A stretch of 64,000 bases of DNA from positions 113,386-177,385 of the forward strand of contig NZ_FKII01000044.1 in NCBI RefSeq assembly GCF_900078745.1, written 5' to 3'. Shown piece after piece: positions 8,421-18,100 of the stretch. Made by a program: the position numbers and the translations under genes. The notes under the pieces were generated by a model. The model worked only from the letters and a program-made list of their open reading frames with translations. It was not told the origin of the DNA and made no database searches. The stretch is from Candidatus Ichthyocystis sparus (GTDB lineage: Bacteria; Pseudomonadota; Gammaproteobacteria; Burkholderiales; 2013Ark19i). Position 1 is the first letter of the stretch. Each line of letters starts with the position of its first letter.

Positions 8421-9737
8421 TCACATTTGCTCGTTTCTTTTTACTAACTCACTAAAAGATTCACAAGCTGCCTCGTATGTTTTATGTAGTGCATCATCGT
8501 CGTGAACAATCGACATAAATCCAGCTTCATAAGCAGACGGTGCAAAATAAATGCCACGGACAAGCATACGGTGGAAAAAGTACCTAAAATCACGTTCGCT
8601 ACATGACTTAACTTCTTCCAAAGATGTAGGGATACTATCCTTAAAGTACATACCAAACATACCACCCACACTCTGAGCAGAAAAATTTTTATATCCAGAG
8701 TCATATGCTGCCCTTAACATCATAGCAACAAATTTTTTTGTTTTATTAGAAATCTCATCAAAAAAACTGGGAATAGAAAAAATCTTTTTAAGAGTAGCTA
8801 GTCCAGAAGATACAGAACTTGGATGTCCTGACAATGTCCCTGCTTGGTATACATTACCAACTGGGCTAAAGCTATTCATTATAGACGAGTGTCCACAACA
8901 TACTGCCAATTGGGAACCACCACCGACAACTTTACCAAGAATTACAACATCGGCCTCTGTACCCCAAAAACCCTGCGCACCTTTGCTATGAACACGAAAT
9001 CCAGTCATAACTTCATCAAAAATTAATACTGAACCATGCTTAGTACACAAAGAACGTAAAAGCTTAATCCATTCCAATGAAGGAACGACCAAATTCATGT
9101 TACCTGCGATAGCTTCTACGATACAACAAGCTATGTTAGAACCATAATCATCAAAAACTTTGTTTAAAGAAGAAACATCATTATATGGTAGTACAATGGT
9201 CTCAGACGAACACATCGCGGTAACACCTGCTGAGCTTGGAATACCGAACGTCAGTAAGCCTGAACCTCCCTCTACCAAAAGACAATCTACATGCCCATGG
9301 TAGCAACCAGCAAACTTTAAAACCAAGGTTCTTCCGGTGTATCCACGGGACAACCTGATAGCAGACAAAACCGCCTCAGTTCCTGAGTTAGTCAAGCGCA
9401 CCATCTCAACTGACGGAACGTACGCACACAAAAACTCAGCCATTTCTACCTCTAGTGCTGTAGGGGCACCAAAAGAAAAACCAGTATCTACTACTTTATG
9501 GAGGGCAAGTCTTACATCAGGGTCAGAGTGTCCCAAAATTAATGCGCCCCAAGAACACACGTAATCAATATATTCAGCACCAGTCTCATCTATCAACCTG
9601 CAACCATCAGCGCTCCTGAAGAAAATCGGATCACCCCCAACACCTTTAAAAGCTCGCACAGGAGAATTAACACCTCCTGGCATAACCTTTTGCGCTCTAT
9701 CCCACAAACTGGCATCTGCATCTGTATAACTATGCAT
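8421..9737 (-). CDS. hemL: HemL, glutamate-1-semialdehyde 2,1-aminomutase
   Basis: HemL is a cytoplasmic PLP enzyme converting glutamate-1-semialdehyde into 5-aminolevulinate, the first committed tetrapyrrole precursor in the C5 pathway. The N-terminal PGGVNSPVRAF, the NSGTEAV phosphate-binding region, the FDEVMTGFRV motif and the cofactor lysine in LGKVVGGG are present; 438 residues is close to the usual ~427. The segment just after the active lysine reads GGGSQLAVCCG, whereas the family normally has GGGxPVGAxGG, an unusual change beside the active site. Starts with ATG at 9737. Confidence 0.93.
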   Translation of the reverse strand: MHSYTDADASLWDRAQKVMPGGVNSPVRAFKGVGGDPIFFRSADGCRLIDETGAEYIDYVCSWGALILGHSDPDVRLALHKVVDTGFSFGAPTALEVEMAEFLCAYVPSVEMVRLTNSGTEAVLSAIRLSRGYTGRTLVLKFAGCYHGHVDCLLVEGGSGLLTFGIPSSAGVTAMCSSETIVLPYNDVSSLNKVFDDYGSNIACCIVEAIAGNMNLVVPSLEWIKLLRSLCTKHGSVLIFDEVMTGFRVHSKGAQGFWGTEADVVILGKVVGGGSQLAVCCGHSSIMNSFSPVGNVYQAGTLSGHPSSVSSGLATLKKIFSIPSFFDEISNKTKKFVAMMLRAAYDSGYKNFSAQSVGGMFGMYFKDSIPTSLEEVKSCSERDFRYFFHRMLVRGIYFAPSAYEAGFMSIVHDDDALHKTYEAACESFSELVKRNEQM

Positions 9738-9778
9738 TACGTACTCTCCAATAAGGTATAAAGCAATAAAATACCATC

Positions 9779-11983
9779 TTACACACGATATACTCTGATA
9801 AAACCTGGTATCTTTTTCAACAACAAAATCGATTCTTCATATCTATCAGGGTTTGTCTCCCAAACAACATATACAACTAAAACATCGCGGTGCAAGTTAG
9901 ACAAAAATTTCGTTATTCTACCTTGATGTCGAGAAAAAACATCCATGAGCTCTTTTAGCACATTATCTGAATTGATAAATTCCATTTTAAAGCTATATGG
10001 CCACGACAATCCCATCAAATGCATAATTTGATTGCAATGTACCGGTACCGTACGCTCGGGATTTTTTTCACAAATTTTAAGCAAATTAGGACAATCACTC
10101 CTATGTATAGAGACACAGTAATCAGATGTTATAAATCCCATCATTTCATCCGATGGAATTGGATGACAGCAATTAGCCAAACGTGTAGATAATCCAGATA
10201 CTCCCATAACAGAAAAATCTAAAGATGTTTTTTTAGACAACTGCGGTACTGCACAAATGTTAACTGCATCCACCTTACTACTGTCTTCAACTAGGGAACG
10301 CCACATCTTGGGGGATATATCACCGTTGTATGCAGCCCTGTACAATAATTGAACATCTGAAAAACCCAATGCAGAGGCTACATCTTCAGATGTGATATTG
10401 CTAAGCTTATATTGTGCTATCTTCTTAGAGAATACTTGCTTACCTTTGAAGAAAACATCGTCGCTCACATCATCAATATGGTGGAAGTAATGTTTTATTT
10501 TGGAACGCGCTCGATTACTTACAGAATACACTGGTGAATTTCCCAGCCAATCACGAGAAGGACCACCTTGCTTAGATGTCATAATCTCAACTTGTTGGCC
10601 TGTATCCAAAGGTGTATCTAGGGAAACAATTGATCCATCAACTTTTGCTCCCCTACACCTATGACCGACCTCAGTATGTAACGCATACGCAAAATCAATT
10701 GGCGTAGAGCCTCTTGGTAAGGAAATAATCCTTCCCTGAGGAGTAAAAACGTATATAGTCTGATTTAGTTCGGCACGCTGCGTATAATCAGCCCACATAG
10801 GCTGTTGGGCCAAGTCGTCACGCCAGGTAAGCAATTGCCTAAGAAGTGATATTTTTTCACCATATGAAGAAGTTCCAGAACGCTCCTTGTAGAGCCAGTG
10901 AGAAGCTACACCAAGCTCAGCATTTTTATGCATATCAAAGGTCCTAATTTGGACCTCCAAATTTTTATCCGCAACAACTTGAACAACAGTATGCAAGGAT
11001 TGATACAAATTACTCTTAGGTTGCAGAATATAATCATCAAATTCCTTAGATATTGGAGCCCATAGGCTATGCACCACGCCTAAAACCATGTAGCAATCAC
11101 GCACTGATGGAACTAGTATTCTGATAGCGTGAATATCGTATAAATCATGAAAATCCAGATTTTTATAGTTCATCTTATTATAGATACTATATATGTGCTT
11201 AGGACGCCCATAAATTTTATAGTCCATTTCCTCCTTAGATAAGATGGCACTCAGGCTATCTATGCAGTACTGAATAAATAGCTGCCTTTCTTCTCTCTTA
11301 GAACTAAGCTTATTAACTATTGATTGGTAGAGTTCTGGCTTATAGAATCTAAAAGACAAATCTTCAAGTTCCCACTTAAGTTGCCAAACTCCAAGACGAT
11401 TTGCCAATGGTGCAAAAATGCTCAATATAACTTGCGCGAAACGCTCGTGAAATATACTCTTGTCAGTAGTTGTTAAGTAGCGTAGTGTTTGCAAATGAGA
11501 TGACAAAACGATGATTACGACTCTAATATCCTCAACCAATGCTAGTATCATTTGACGAAAAGATTCCGCGTGCATAAGTTGAGAACTTGGTTTTTGTAGA
11601 TCATCATATCGAAAAAACTTTATACGTAATACTCCTAATACTCCCTTGAGCAAAGAAAATGTACCTGGATCGACTAAGTCTACTAGCTTGTTTAGGTCTA
11701 CATCTGGGTCATCAGATAAAGCAGGTGACAAAAACAGGAGCGATGCGTACACTACCTCCTTGCCCAAACCCAACTTAGCAGTAATAGCTGCCACACCATA
11801 GGCATGGGATAGAGCATTCTCTCCAACTAGAAAACAGCTCTTTTCAGCCAAAATATGATGAACTAATTTCTCAATTTCGGCGAGAGACTCTCCATTGTCA
11901 TCTCCGAGGGAATTAATAATACTGGAGCGAAGCGTATCTATATCAAAAAAACTCTTCTTTTTATCCGACATGGTCAGCACCAT
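9779..11983 (-). CDS. relA: RelA-type (p)ppGpp synthetase
   Basis: A long RSH protein that makes (p)ppGpp in the stringent response. In order it shows a hydrolase-like HD domain, a synthetase domain (GRPKHIYSIYNKM), a TGS domain (VFTPQGRIISLPRGSTPIDFAY) and a C-terminal ACT-like domain. The synthetase has EFDDY, the ExDD signature of RelA rather than SpoT. The HD motif is lost: where SpoT has LLHD followed by ED, this protein reads LLFLSPAL, so hydrolysis is unlikely. The family PKPNGYQS loop reads PKSNLYQS. Start is uncertain between ATG 11983, ATG 11971 and GTG 11995; I chose 11983 because GGGTGG precedes it. Confidence 0.92.
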   Translation of the reverse strand: MVLTMSDKKKSFFDIDTLRSSIINSLGDDNGESLAEIEKLVHHILAEKSCFLVGENALSHAYGVAAITAKLGLGKEVVYASLLFLSPALSDDPDVDLNKLVDLVDPGTFSLLKGVLGVLRIKFFRYDDLQKPSSQLMHAESFRQMILALVEDIRVVIIVLSSHLQTLRYLTTTDKSIFHERFAQVILSIFAPLANRLGVWQLKWELEDLSFRFYKPELYQSIVNKLSSKREERQLFIQYCIDSLSAILSKEEMDYKIYGRPKHIYSIYNKMNYKNLDFHDLYDIHAIRILVPSVRDCYMVLGVVHSLWAPISKEFDDYILQPKSNLYQSLHTVVQVVADKNLEVQIRTFDMHKNAELGVASHWLYKERSGTSSYGEKISLLRQLLTWRDDLAQQPMWADYTQRAELNQTIYVFTPQGRIISLPRGSTPIDFAYALHTEVGHRCRGAKVDGSIVSLDTPLDTGQQVEIMTSKQGGPSRDWLGNSPVYSVSNRARSKIKHYFHHIDDVSDDVFFKGKQVFSKKIAQYKLSNITSEDVASALGFSDVQLLYRAAYNGDISPKMWRSLVEDSSKVDAVNICAVPQLSKKTSLDFSVMGVSGLSTRLANCCHPIPSDEMMGFITSDYCVSIHRSDCPNLLKICEKNPERTVPVHCNQIMHLMGLSWPYSFKMEFINSDNVLKELMDVFSRHQGRITKFLSNLHRDVLVVYVVWETNPDRYEESILLLKKIPGFIRVYRV

Positions 11984-12013
11984 ACCCACTACCACCCATA
12001 ATGCATAGAATAC

Positions 12014-12985
12014 CTAATCAGATGATAAATGTATTACTATCTTGCCAACAGACTGATAATCCATTAGAAGTCTATGCGCTTCCTCTACTTGACTAAGCTC
12101 AAATATTTGATTAAGGCACACTGTCTTAGGTAGCAAAAGACCGGATTTCCACTGAGTAGCAAGCCAGTCCCTGAGAATTTTTACAACATTTTGAGGCTGA
12201 GAACGCATAGTCGCTCCACGCAATGTTACCTGCTTAAATAATATTGGAGCCAGGCTGATATTACTAGGATGAGCACCTGATAAGAAACCAACAATTAGCC
12301 ATGTACCATATAAATTTATAAGCTTAGAATTAGCAGTAAAACAAGAAGCCCCTACAACATCAAAAATAACATCTACTTTGCTACTTTCATCAATCAAATG
12401 TTGTATCCAATTATCATTGTTGCGAAAAAAAACTTTTTTCTCATCAATTATTGATGATATATCGCATTTCCTTTCAGATCCGAGAGTACCCCATACATTG
12501 GCACCTACCCATTGTGAAAGCAAAGCTGCTGCTCTACTCACATTGGACATAACGCTATGTATAAGAACACGGTCATTACTAGACAAAGGCCGTATATAGT
12601 GCAAAAACAAAGCGGCTGTAAACCAAGCTTCTGGTATGCCGGCTGCTACAGATAAAGGAAGATCAGATGGAATAATTAGGCAAGACTCACATGAACAAAC
12701 AACATATTCAGCATAACCACCTCCATTTACCAAAGCGCAAACTCTTTCACCCAACCATTCTTCTCCAACATCTTCACCAATAGCATCAACAATACCAGAA
12801 ACCTCCAGACCCATAATTGGATTAGCACCATGGGGCGGCCGATACACACCGCGCAATTGGTATACATCTGTACGATTAACACCAGCGTATGCAACCCGAA
12901 TGCGTAGCTGACCTTTTTGAGGAGAAGTTACCTCTCCACGAAGCAGTGACATTTCGTTAGGCGCCGAATGATTCACATACCACAT
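12014..12985 (-). CDS. Zinc-less quinone oxidoreductase (PIG3/QOR-type MDR)
   Basis: A medium-chain dehydrogenase/reductase of the NADPH:quinone oxidoreductase type. The substrate domain shows GVNRTDVYQLRGVY, the PIG3-like PPHGANPIMGLEVSG and ALVNGGGYAEYVV, without the structural zinc cysteine set of alcohol dehydrogenases. The nucleotide-binding loop that is normally HGGASGIG reads HSVMSNVS, so the glycine-rich Rossmann turn is lost and NADPH binding is doubtful. Length (323) is normal. ATG at 12985; the ThiD-like gene is divergent 58 bases away. It may be an enzyme in decay or one with altered cofactor use. Confidence 0.8.
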   Translation of the reverse strand: MWYVNHSAPNEMSLLRGEVTSPQKGQLRIRVAYAGVNRTDVYQLRGVYRPPHGANPIMGLEVSGIVDAIGEDVGEEWLGERVCALVNGGGYAEYVVCSCESCLIIPSDLPLSVAAGIPEAWFTAALFLHYIRPLSSNDRVLIHSVMSNVSRAAALLSQWVGANVWGTLGSERKCDISSIIDEKKVFFRNNDNWIQHLIDESSKVDVIFDVVGASCFTANSKLINLYGTWLIVGFLSGAHPSNISLAPILFKQVTLRGATMRSQPQNVVKILRDWLATQWKSGLLLPKTVCLNQIFELSQVEEAHRLLMDYQSVGKIVIHLSSD

Positions 12986-13043
12986 AGAAATTTCCTTGTA
13001 GATTGTCTAGTATCGAACATCCTGTTTTACATGGTTATAGGAA

Positions 13044-13769
13044 ATGACCCCAAAAAACACTTTACTAATTATTACAGATCTCAATCCATCGCATAAGACT
13101 GGATTAGGCCTAGATATACGCATCACAACACAGCAAGGATGCAAATCTGTAAGCGTCCTAACTGGTATATATGCTGATAGGCCAAGCCTACACTATTGCT
13201 TAGATACGTACCAAGTTCTTCAGCAACTAGAATCGCTGAAGGATTGTGGTATAAACGCTATTAGGCTTGGTCTACTAAATTCGCATGAGATAGGATTACT
13301 CATTGGGCAAAAATTACAAAAAATGTTTTACGATGTACCAATTGTGATAGACGGACGAGCACTAATACCAAATGGCAAGAAATTCCTCGACTCACAAAAG
13401 GTCAGAAAATTCTGTCAATTTATCCTAAAAACAGTACAATTGCTTGTAATAGATGAGAAAAATCTTCCTAGATTATGTGCACATCTCTGTCCAAATATTA
13501 TAGGAACAAATAATCAATTAGAGTCACTTATAAACTATGGATGCGAAACTGTTATGCTGGTCGAATGCCATGAAAACAAAGCTTCATATGTTCTATCTGA
13601 TAAAAGAAACATCATCCATATGACTTCAGACAATCAGCTAACGATACCTGAGCAAGAAACAGCAACAACCATAGCTTGCCATATTGCCAATGGATTAGAC
13701 GTAATGCAGGCACTAAGGAGTATGTCAATATACACGACACAAAAATTAGCAAAAGAATCATTGACATAG
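13044..13769 (+). CDS. ThiD-like HMP/HMP-P kinase family protein, degenerate
   Basis: The 241-residue protein looks like the ThiD branch of the ribokinase superfamily, which phosphorylates hydroxymethylpyrimidine for thiamine synthesis. The N-terminal LIITDLNPSHKTGLGLDI aligns with the usual IAGSDPSGGAGIQAD and SVLTGIYADR with the ALTAQN region; NAIRLGLL aligns with the AVKIGML segment. Key features are eroded: the GGAG loop is HKTG, and the C-terminal anion-hole motif, normally GTGC or GTGD, reads QETATTIA, so the catalytic residue is missing. thiD-hemL proximity is known in betaproteobacteria. It may be an inactive remnant or a repurposed protein. Confidence 0.65.
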   Translation: MTPKNTLLIITDLNPSHKTGLGLDIRITTQQGCKSVSVLTGIYADRPSLHYCLDTYQVLQQLESLKDCGINAIRLGLLNSHEIGLLIGQKLQKMFYDVPIVIDGRALIPNGKKFLDSQKVRKFCQFILKTVQLLVIDEKNLPRLCAHLCPNIIGTNNQLESLINYGCETVMLVECHENKASYVLSDKRNIIHMTSDNQLTIPEQETATTIACHIANGLDVMQALRSMSIYTTQKLAKESLT

Positions 13770-14002
13770 AAATCGCACCCCATAGAGTGCAATATCCTAG
13801 ATATCGGTGTACGTTGTGTATACTTATTTTGTGTTTATACGCTTTAGTAATTAGCATATAAAAGGTTGGAGTCTGTGTAGTCACACCGTTTGTACACTAA
13901 TTTACGACATAGAAACTAAAACTACACTCACATCCTACCATTGTCAAAATAGCAACAACACGATAATAGAATACCTGTCTTATAAACACAACGAGACTTA
14001 CT

Positions 14003-16567
14003 GTGCTAGCTTCATTTATCAACACTGCATCTAAAAAAATCTATAGATTTAAAAAAATACGTATCCCCGTCATAGTGTTTATTATCGGAAACATAATAGC
14101 CTACACAAATTTCTATCTTTTTAGATACCAAGAAAGCACAAAACTCTACTTAGAAAATCTACAACAAATCAATATTGTTATAAATCAAATACATACAAAC
14201 ATCAGTGACCATTTTCACCTTATTACTTTCATCAACAAATTTATTGAAGAGTACGAAAACGTCTCTGCTCACGATATTAAAAAGATACTTAGAGTATATA
14301 GATATCGAAAAAAATTCATGGGATTAGAATATCTTGCATTCTTCAAAGATGGAAAACAGATCTGGGAAACTCATATACAGGGAGCAAAGCTAACAAGTAA
14401 ACAACAATCTCTCATAAAGGAATTAGCATACAAAAACTCTAAAATCGGTAAAATAATACCGCTAGATACGAATAACGGAACCATAGCTGCGGTTTATCCG
14501 TTAAAAAGTGGGCCTGACCACAATGGAACTCTTGTAACTATTTTTAATTTATATAAGTTAGTACAGGAAAATAATAAAAAGGATCAAGTCTCAGTTGAGA
14601 TTGACATTGAGGATTCGAAAAATAATTATAAAAATGTTCTTGATTATCCTAACCTTAAGGATGACGAATACTATGCCTACGATATATATAAAGCCCTAGG
14701 TAAAAAGTTCATATTCCGCTTTTTTATTACTCATGAGGAAAAAAAATCTTTAAGCTACTGGACTTTAGCATTCGGAGTGCTAATTGTATCGTTAGTATCG
14801 CTGCTAATTCACTCTATAACCAAGACTAAAAACATAGCAAAAAATATTGCAGAAAAAATAACCTGGCAACTACGAGTAAATGAGGAACGCTTGCGGGATG
14901 CACAAGCGATGGCTCACGTAGGTAATTTAGATATTTTATACAAAACAAACGAAATTATATGGAGTGATGAAGTATTTAATATATTTGGTATAAAGCCACC
15001 TGTGCCCTCACCGGAGAATCTACTAGAACTGGTAGATTCGGCTGACCGTAAAAAAGTGCGCTTTATCTTCAATGCCAAAAATATAGAAAAAAACTCTTTC
15101 GACTTAGAATTTCGTATTTTACGTAACCAAGAAATTAGGTGGGTGAGAACAAAACTTCATGCTATTCGTGATAACAATAATGATGTAGTAGGAATGAAGG
15201 GAGTAATTCTTGATATAACTGACTATAAAAAAATAGAAGAAAAAATAGAAAATTTTGCCTTTAAAGATCACCTAACTGGATTGCATAACAGAGCCTCAAT
15301 AGAAGAAATTATGACTCGGGTCATGAACAACCCAGATACTGTATGGCCAGTTTGCATAATATTTGTTGACATTAACCAATTTAAGGTAGTTAACGACTCG
15401 TTTGGACACACCATTGGAGATATTTTAATAAAAATAATTTCTGATAGGCTGATGGGACTCAAAAAATCTGGAGATTATCTCGCAAGACTTACTGGAGATG
15501 AATTTATATTCTTCCTGACTCAAGTCCACAGTGTGGAAAATACAAAGTACTTTGCTGAACGTATTCTAAGTACTGTTAAGAAACCTGTAGAAATAGAAGG
15601 ACATCAATTCCACGTTGCTTCTAGTATAGGTATTGCATTTGCTGAAAGTAATATAGGCGCATATGAGCTCCTAAGAAATGCTGACTTAGCAAAAGTAAAT
15701 GCAAAAGAACAGGATAGAAATAACATACAGTTTTATATTAAGGAAATGTCTGAAGTTGCAACTAATAAATTACTTCTAGCGGAAAGAATTAGGCGTGGAA
15801 TTCAACAAGATGAATTCGTTACATTCTATCAGTTACAAGTTGAGCTAAGCACCATGAAAGTCATAGGAGCAGAAGCACTGATACGATGGAATCATCCTGA
15901 AAGAGGAATCGTATCAGCAGTTGAATTCGTAGAAGTTGCTGAAACACAAGGACTAATAGGTGAAATAGGTGAGATTACACTAGAAAAAGCTTGTTCTGAT
16001 GCTGTTAAGTGGCGCATGGAGGGACATCAAATATCCTTAGCCGTCAACATATCAGCTGAGCAATTCTCAACAAAGTCTTTAGTAGAAAAAGTAACTAATG
16101 TTTTATCGTCCAAAAATTTGCCAGCTCATGCCTTAGAAATAGAAATAACAGAAAGTGCGGCAATGAAAAACCCTGAAGATGCCACTGAGCTTATAAATGA
16201 ACTAAAAGCTATTGGAGTCTCCATAGCCATAGACGACTTCGGCACAGGATACTCTTCTCTAGCTTATCTTAAACGTTTCGACATAGATTTTATAAAAATT
16301 GACAAATCATTCATTAAAGATCTGCCAAACAATATTGAGGATGCAACTATAGCGCGTGCTATATGCACTCTTGGGCATTCACTTAATTTACGCGTGATAG
16401 CAGAAGGAGTAGAATCCATGGATCAGGTAAATTTGCTACGTTCATGGAAAGTAGATGAAATACAGGGATATATAATTTCTAAACCGATACCATATGATGA
16501 ATTCATCTTATTACTAAAAGAGGATTTCCTGCCAGATGGAACCTGGAAAAAATTTACTCCTACTTAA
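14003..16567 (+). CDS. Membrane CHASE-like/PAS/GGDEF/EAL cyclic-di-GMP enzyme
   Basis: An 854-residue signalling protein. A membrane helix (about 21-41) is followed by a periplasmic CHASE-like sensor region (to ~248), a second helix (~250-273), a PAS/PAC domain (~290-412), GGDEF (~415-580) and EAL (~590-845). The phosphodiesterase half looks complete: EALIRW, EITES, DDFGTGYSSL, KIDKSFI and IAEGVE. The cyclase motif is TGDEF instead of GGDEF, and the inhibitory site is KSGD instead of RxxD. I therefore predict c-di-GMP hydrolysis, with cyclase activity doubtful or regulatory. Start is GTG at 14003. The gene stands alone and is visibly richer in A/T than its neighbours, with lysine and asparagine encoded mainly by AAA and AAT. 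Confidence 0.88.
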   Translation: MLASFINTASKKIYRFKKIRIPVIVFIIGNIIAYTNFYLFRYQESTKLYLENLQQINIVINQIHTNISDHFHLITFINKFIEEYENVSAHDIKKILRVYRYRKKFMGLEYLAFFKDGKQIWETHIQGAKLTSKQQSLIKELAYKNSKIGKIIPLDTNNGTIAAVYPLKSGPDHNGTLVTIFNLYKLVQENNKKDQVSVEIDIEDSKNNYKNVLDYPNLKDDEYYAYDIYKALGKKFIFRFFITHEEKKSLSYWTLAFGVLIVSLVSLLIHSITKTKNIAKNIAEKITWQLRVNEERLRDAQAMAHVGNLDILYKTNEIIWSDEVFNIFGIKPPVPSPENLLELVDSADRKKVRFIFNAKNIEKNSFDLEFRILRNQEIRWVRTKLHAIRDNNNDVVGMKGVILDITDYKKIEEKIENFAFKDHLTGLHNRASIEEIMTRVMNNPDTVWPVCIIFVDINQFKVVNDSFGHTIGDILIKIISDRLMGLKKSGDYLARLTGDEFIFFLTQVHSVENTKYFAERILSTVKKPVEIEGHQFHVASSIGIAFAESNIGAYELLRNADLAKVNAKEQDRNNIQFYIKEMSEVATNKLLLAERIRRGIQQDEFVTFYQLQVELSTMKVIGAEALIRWNHPERGIVSAVEFVEVAETQGLIGEIGEITLEKACSDAVKWRMEGHQISLAVNISAEQFSTKSLVEKVTNVLSSKNLPAHALEIEITESAAMKNPEDATELINELKAIGVSIAIDDFGTGYSSLAYLKRFDIDFIKIDKSFIKDLPNNIEDATIARAICTLGHSLNLRVIAEGVESMDQVNLLRSWKVDEIQGYIISKPIPYDEFILLLKEDFLPDGTWKKFTPT

Positions 16568-16588
16568 AACAACATCTGTTCGTAACAA

Positions 16589-17200
16589 CTAAAATCGTAA
16601 TTTGTTTTCGTTTCCATTTAAAAAACGGATAATATTGGATCGGTGCCTACTGATTATCAGTACCAAAGCACAAATATAAGACCCTATCAAGGGACTGATG
16701 GGCAGTCTGATAGCCAAAATAACTGCCATTAATATCAATCCAGATAAAGTAGATAGGAATGAATATCTAGTAATTACAATAATTAATGCCATAAGTGCTA
16801 ACCCAATAGTTGCTGACAATGAATCAATGGCAAAAGTGGCTCCAATGAGGCAAGCAACCCCTTTTCCACCATGGAAAGAATTGAATACAGAAAAAATATG
16901 CCCAAGTATCACGCCTAACAACAGAATTGAAAAATCATATGGACATACAGGAAAATCCAAATATACGTGGTTAAGATGTGGTATACGCATTACAAAATAG
17001 GCCTTAGATATATCACCAATCAAAGTAAAAAACGCAATGTACTTACTTGCCCGAAAAACGTTGGTTGCACCTGCAGAGTGAGACCCATAGGAACGGGGGT
17101 CAGGAAGATTAAAAAATTTACTCAACACAATAGCAAACGAGAATGAACCCAACAGATAAGATACTAGAAATAAAAACAATGAGTTCTCTATACATAACAT
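16589..17200 (-). CDS. plsY: PlsY, acyl-phosphate:glycerol-3-phosphate acyltransferase
   Basis: This integral inner-membrane enzyme acylates position 1 of glycerol-3-phosphate with acyl-phosphate from PlsX, starting phospholipid synthesis. The 203-residue protein has about five membrane helices and the three conserved loops: DPRSYGSHSAGATNVFR (usually GSGNPGATN), FHGGKGVA and the C-terminal RHRSNIIR near GNENK. It is convergent with the GGDEF/EAL gene and divergent from lgt. ATG at 17200. Confidence 0.92.
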   Translation of the reverse strand: MLCIENSLFLFLVSYLLGSFSFAIVLSKFFNLPDPRSYGSHSAGATNVFRASKYIAFFTLIGDISKAYFVMRIPHLNHVYLDFPVCPYDFSILLLGVILGHIFSVFNSFHGGKGVACLIGATFAIDSLSATIGLALMALIIVITRYSFLSTLSGLILMAVILAIRLPISPLIGSYICALVLIISRHRSNIIRFLNGNENKLRF

Positions 17201-17293
17201 GTGCTATACCCTATAACTGTAAAATAACAAGACTAAATCAACCCCATATTCTATAATCTACTCAACACTTCTACTAATCTCGGTGGGCCATAC

Positions 17294-18100
17294 ATGTTCA
17301 TTCACCCAAATATAGACCCTGTAGCGTTGCACCTAGGTCAAGTAAAGGTCTACTGGTACGGGATTATGTACTTCCTGGGCTTCCTATGTTTCATGCTCCT
17401 TTCCTACTACAGAAGAAATTTTCCACATTATCAATGGGTAAGTACAGAACTGATTGATACAATGGTTGTCTATGGTGTACTGGGTGTTGTAATAGGTGGG
17501 AGATTAGGAGAAATTATTTTGTACAGGCCCTTCCTATATTTAAATCATCCTTCTGAAATTATAAAAGTCTGGCATGGTGGAATGTCTTTTCATGGAGGAT
17601 TAGCTGGTGTAATCATATCAGTAATAATTATGAGCTACCAACATAAGCTAGACTTTATTAGAACAATTGAATTTGTAGCACCTTCGGTAATACCCGGATA
17701 TGCTCTAGGACGGATTGGAAATTTCATAAATTCGGAACTAATAGGAAAGCCGACGGAAGTACCATGGGCGGTCGTATTCCCGCATGTAGATTATGTTCCC
17801 CGCCACCCGTCGCAAATATATCAAGCTGGAATAGATGGGATATTATTCTTCATAATAATGTGGGCCTTCACCTTAAAGCCAAGGCCTAGGTGTGCAACCG
17901 CGGGACTGTACCTTGTAGTATATTCCTTGACCAGATCATTTACAGAAATATTCAGGGTGCCTGATGGAGTAATATCTGTGAAAGGCCTTGGTATTACTCT
18001 CTCCATGGGCCAATATTACTGCGTACCTATGTTCATTGGCGGAGTAGGCATGCTTATATATGCTTACTTTTTTCAACCTAAAGATCAAACAACAAATTGA
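17294..18100 (+). CDS. lgt: Lgt, prolipoprotein diacylglyceryl transferase
   Basis: Lgt transfers diacylglycerol from phosphatidylglycerol to the lipobox cysteine of prolipoproteins in the inner membrane. The 268-residue multi-spanning protein has YWYGIMY near the N terminus, FHGGLAG, and the signature GRIGNFINSELIG followed by RHPSQIYQ. GGTGG lies about 7 bases before the ATG. A TATAAT (17252-17257) in the plsY-lgt divergent gap could be its -10, without a clear -35. Its 3' end overlaps the convergent aspS by 16 bases. Confidence 0.95.
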   Translation: MFIHPNIDPVALHLGQVKVYWYGIMYFLGFLCFMLLSYYRRNFPHYQWVSTELIDTMVVYGVLGVVIGGRLGEIILYRPFLYLNHPSEIIKVWHGGMSFHGGLAGVIISVIIMSYQHKLDFIRTIEFVAPSVIPGYALGRIGNFINSELIGKPTEVPWAVVFPHVDYVPRHPSQIYQAGIDGILFFIIMWAFTLKPRPRCATAGLYLVVYSLTRSFTEIFRVPDGVISVKGLGITLSMGQYYCVPMFIGGVGMLIYAYFFQPKDQTTN

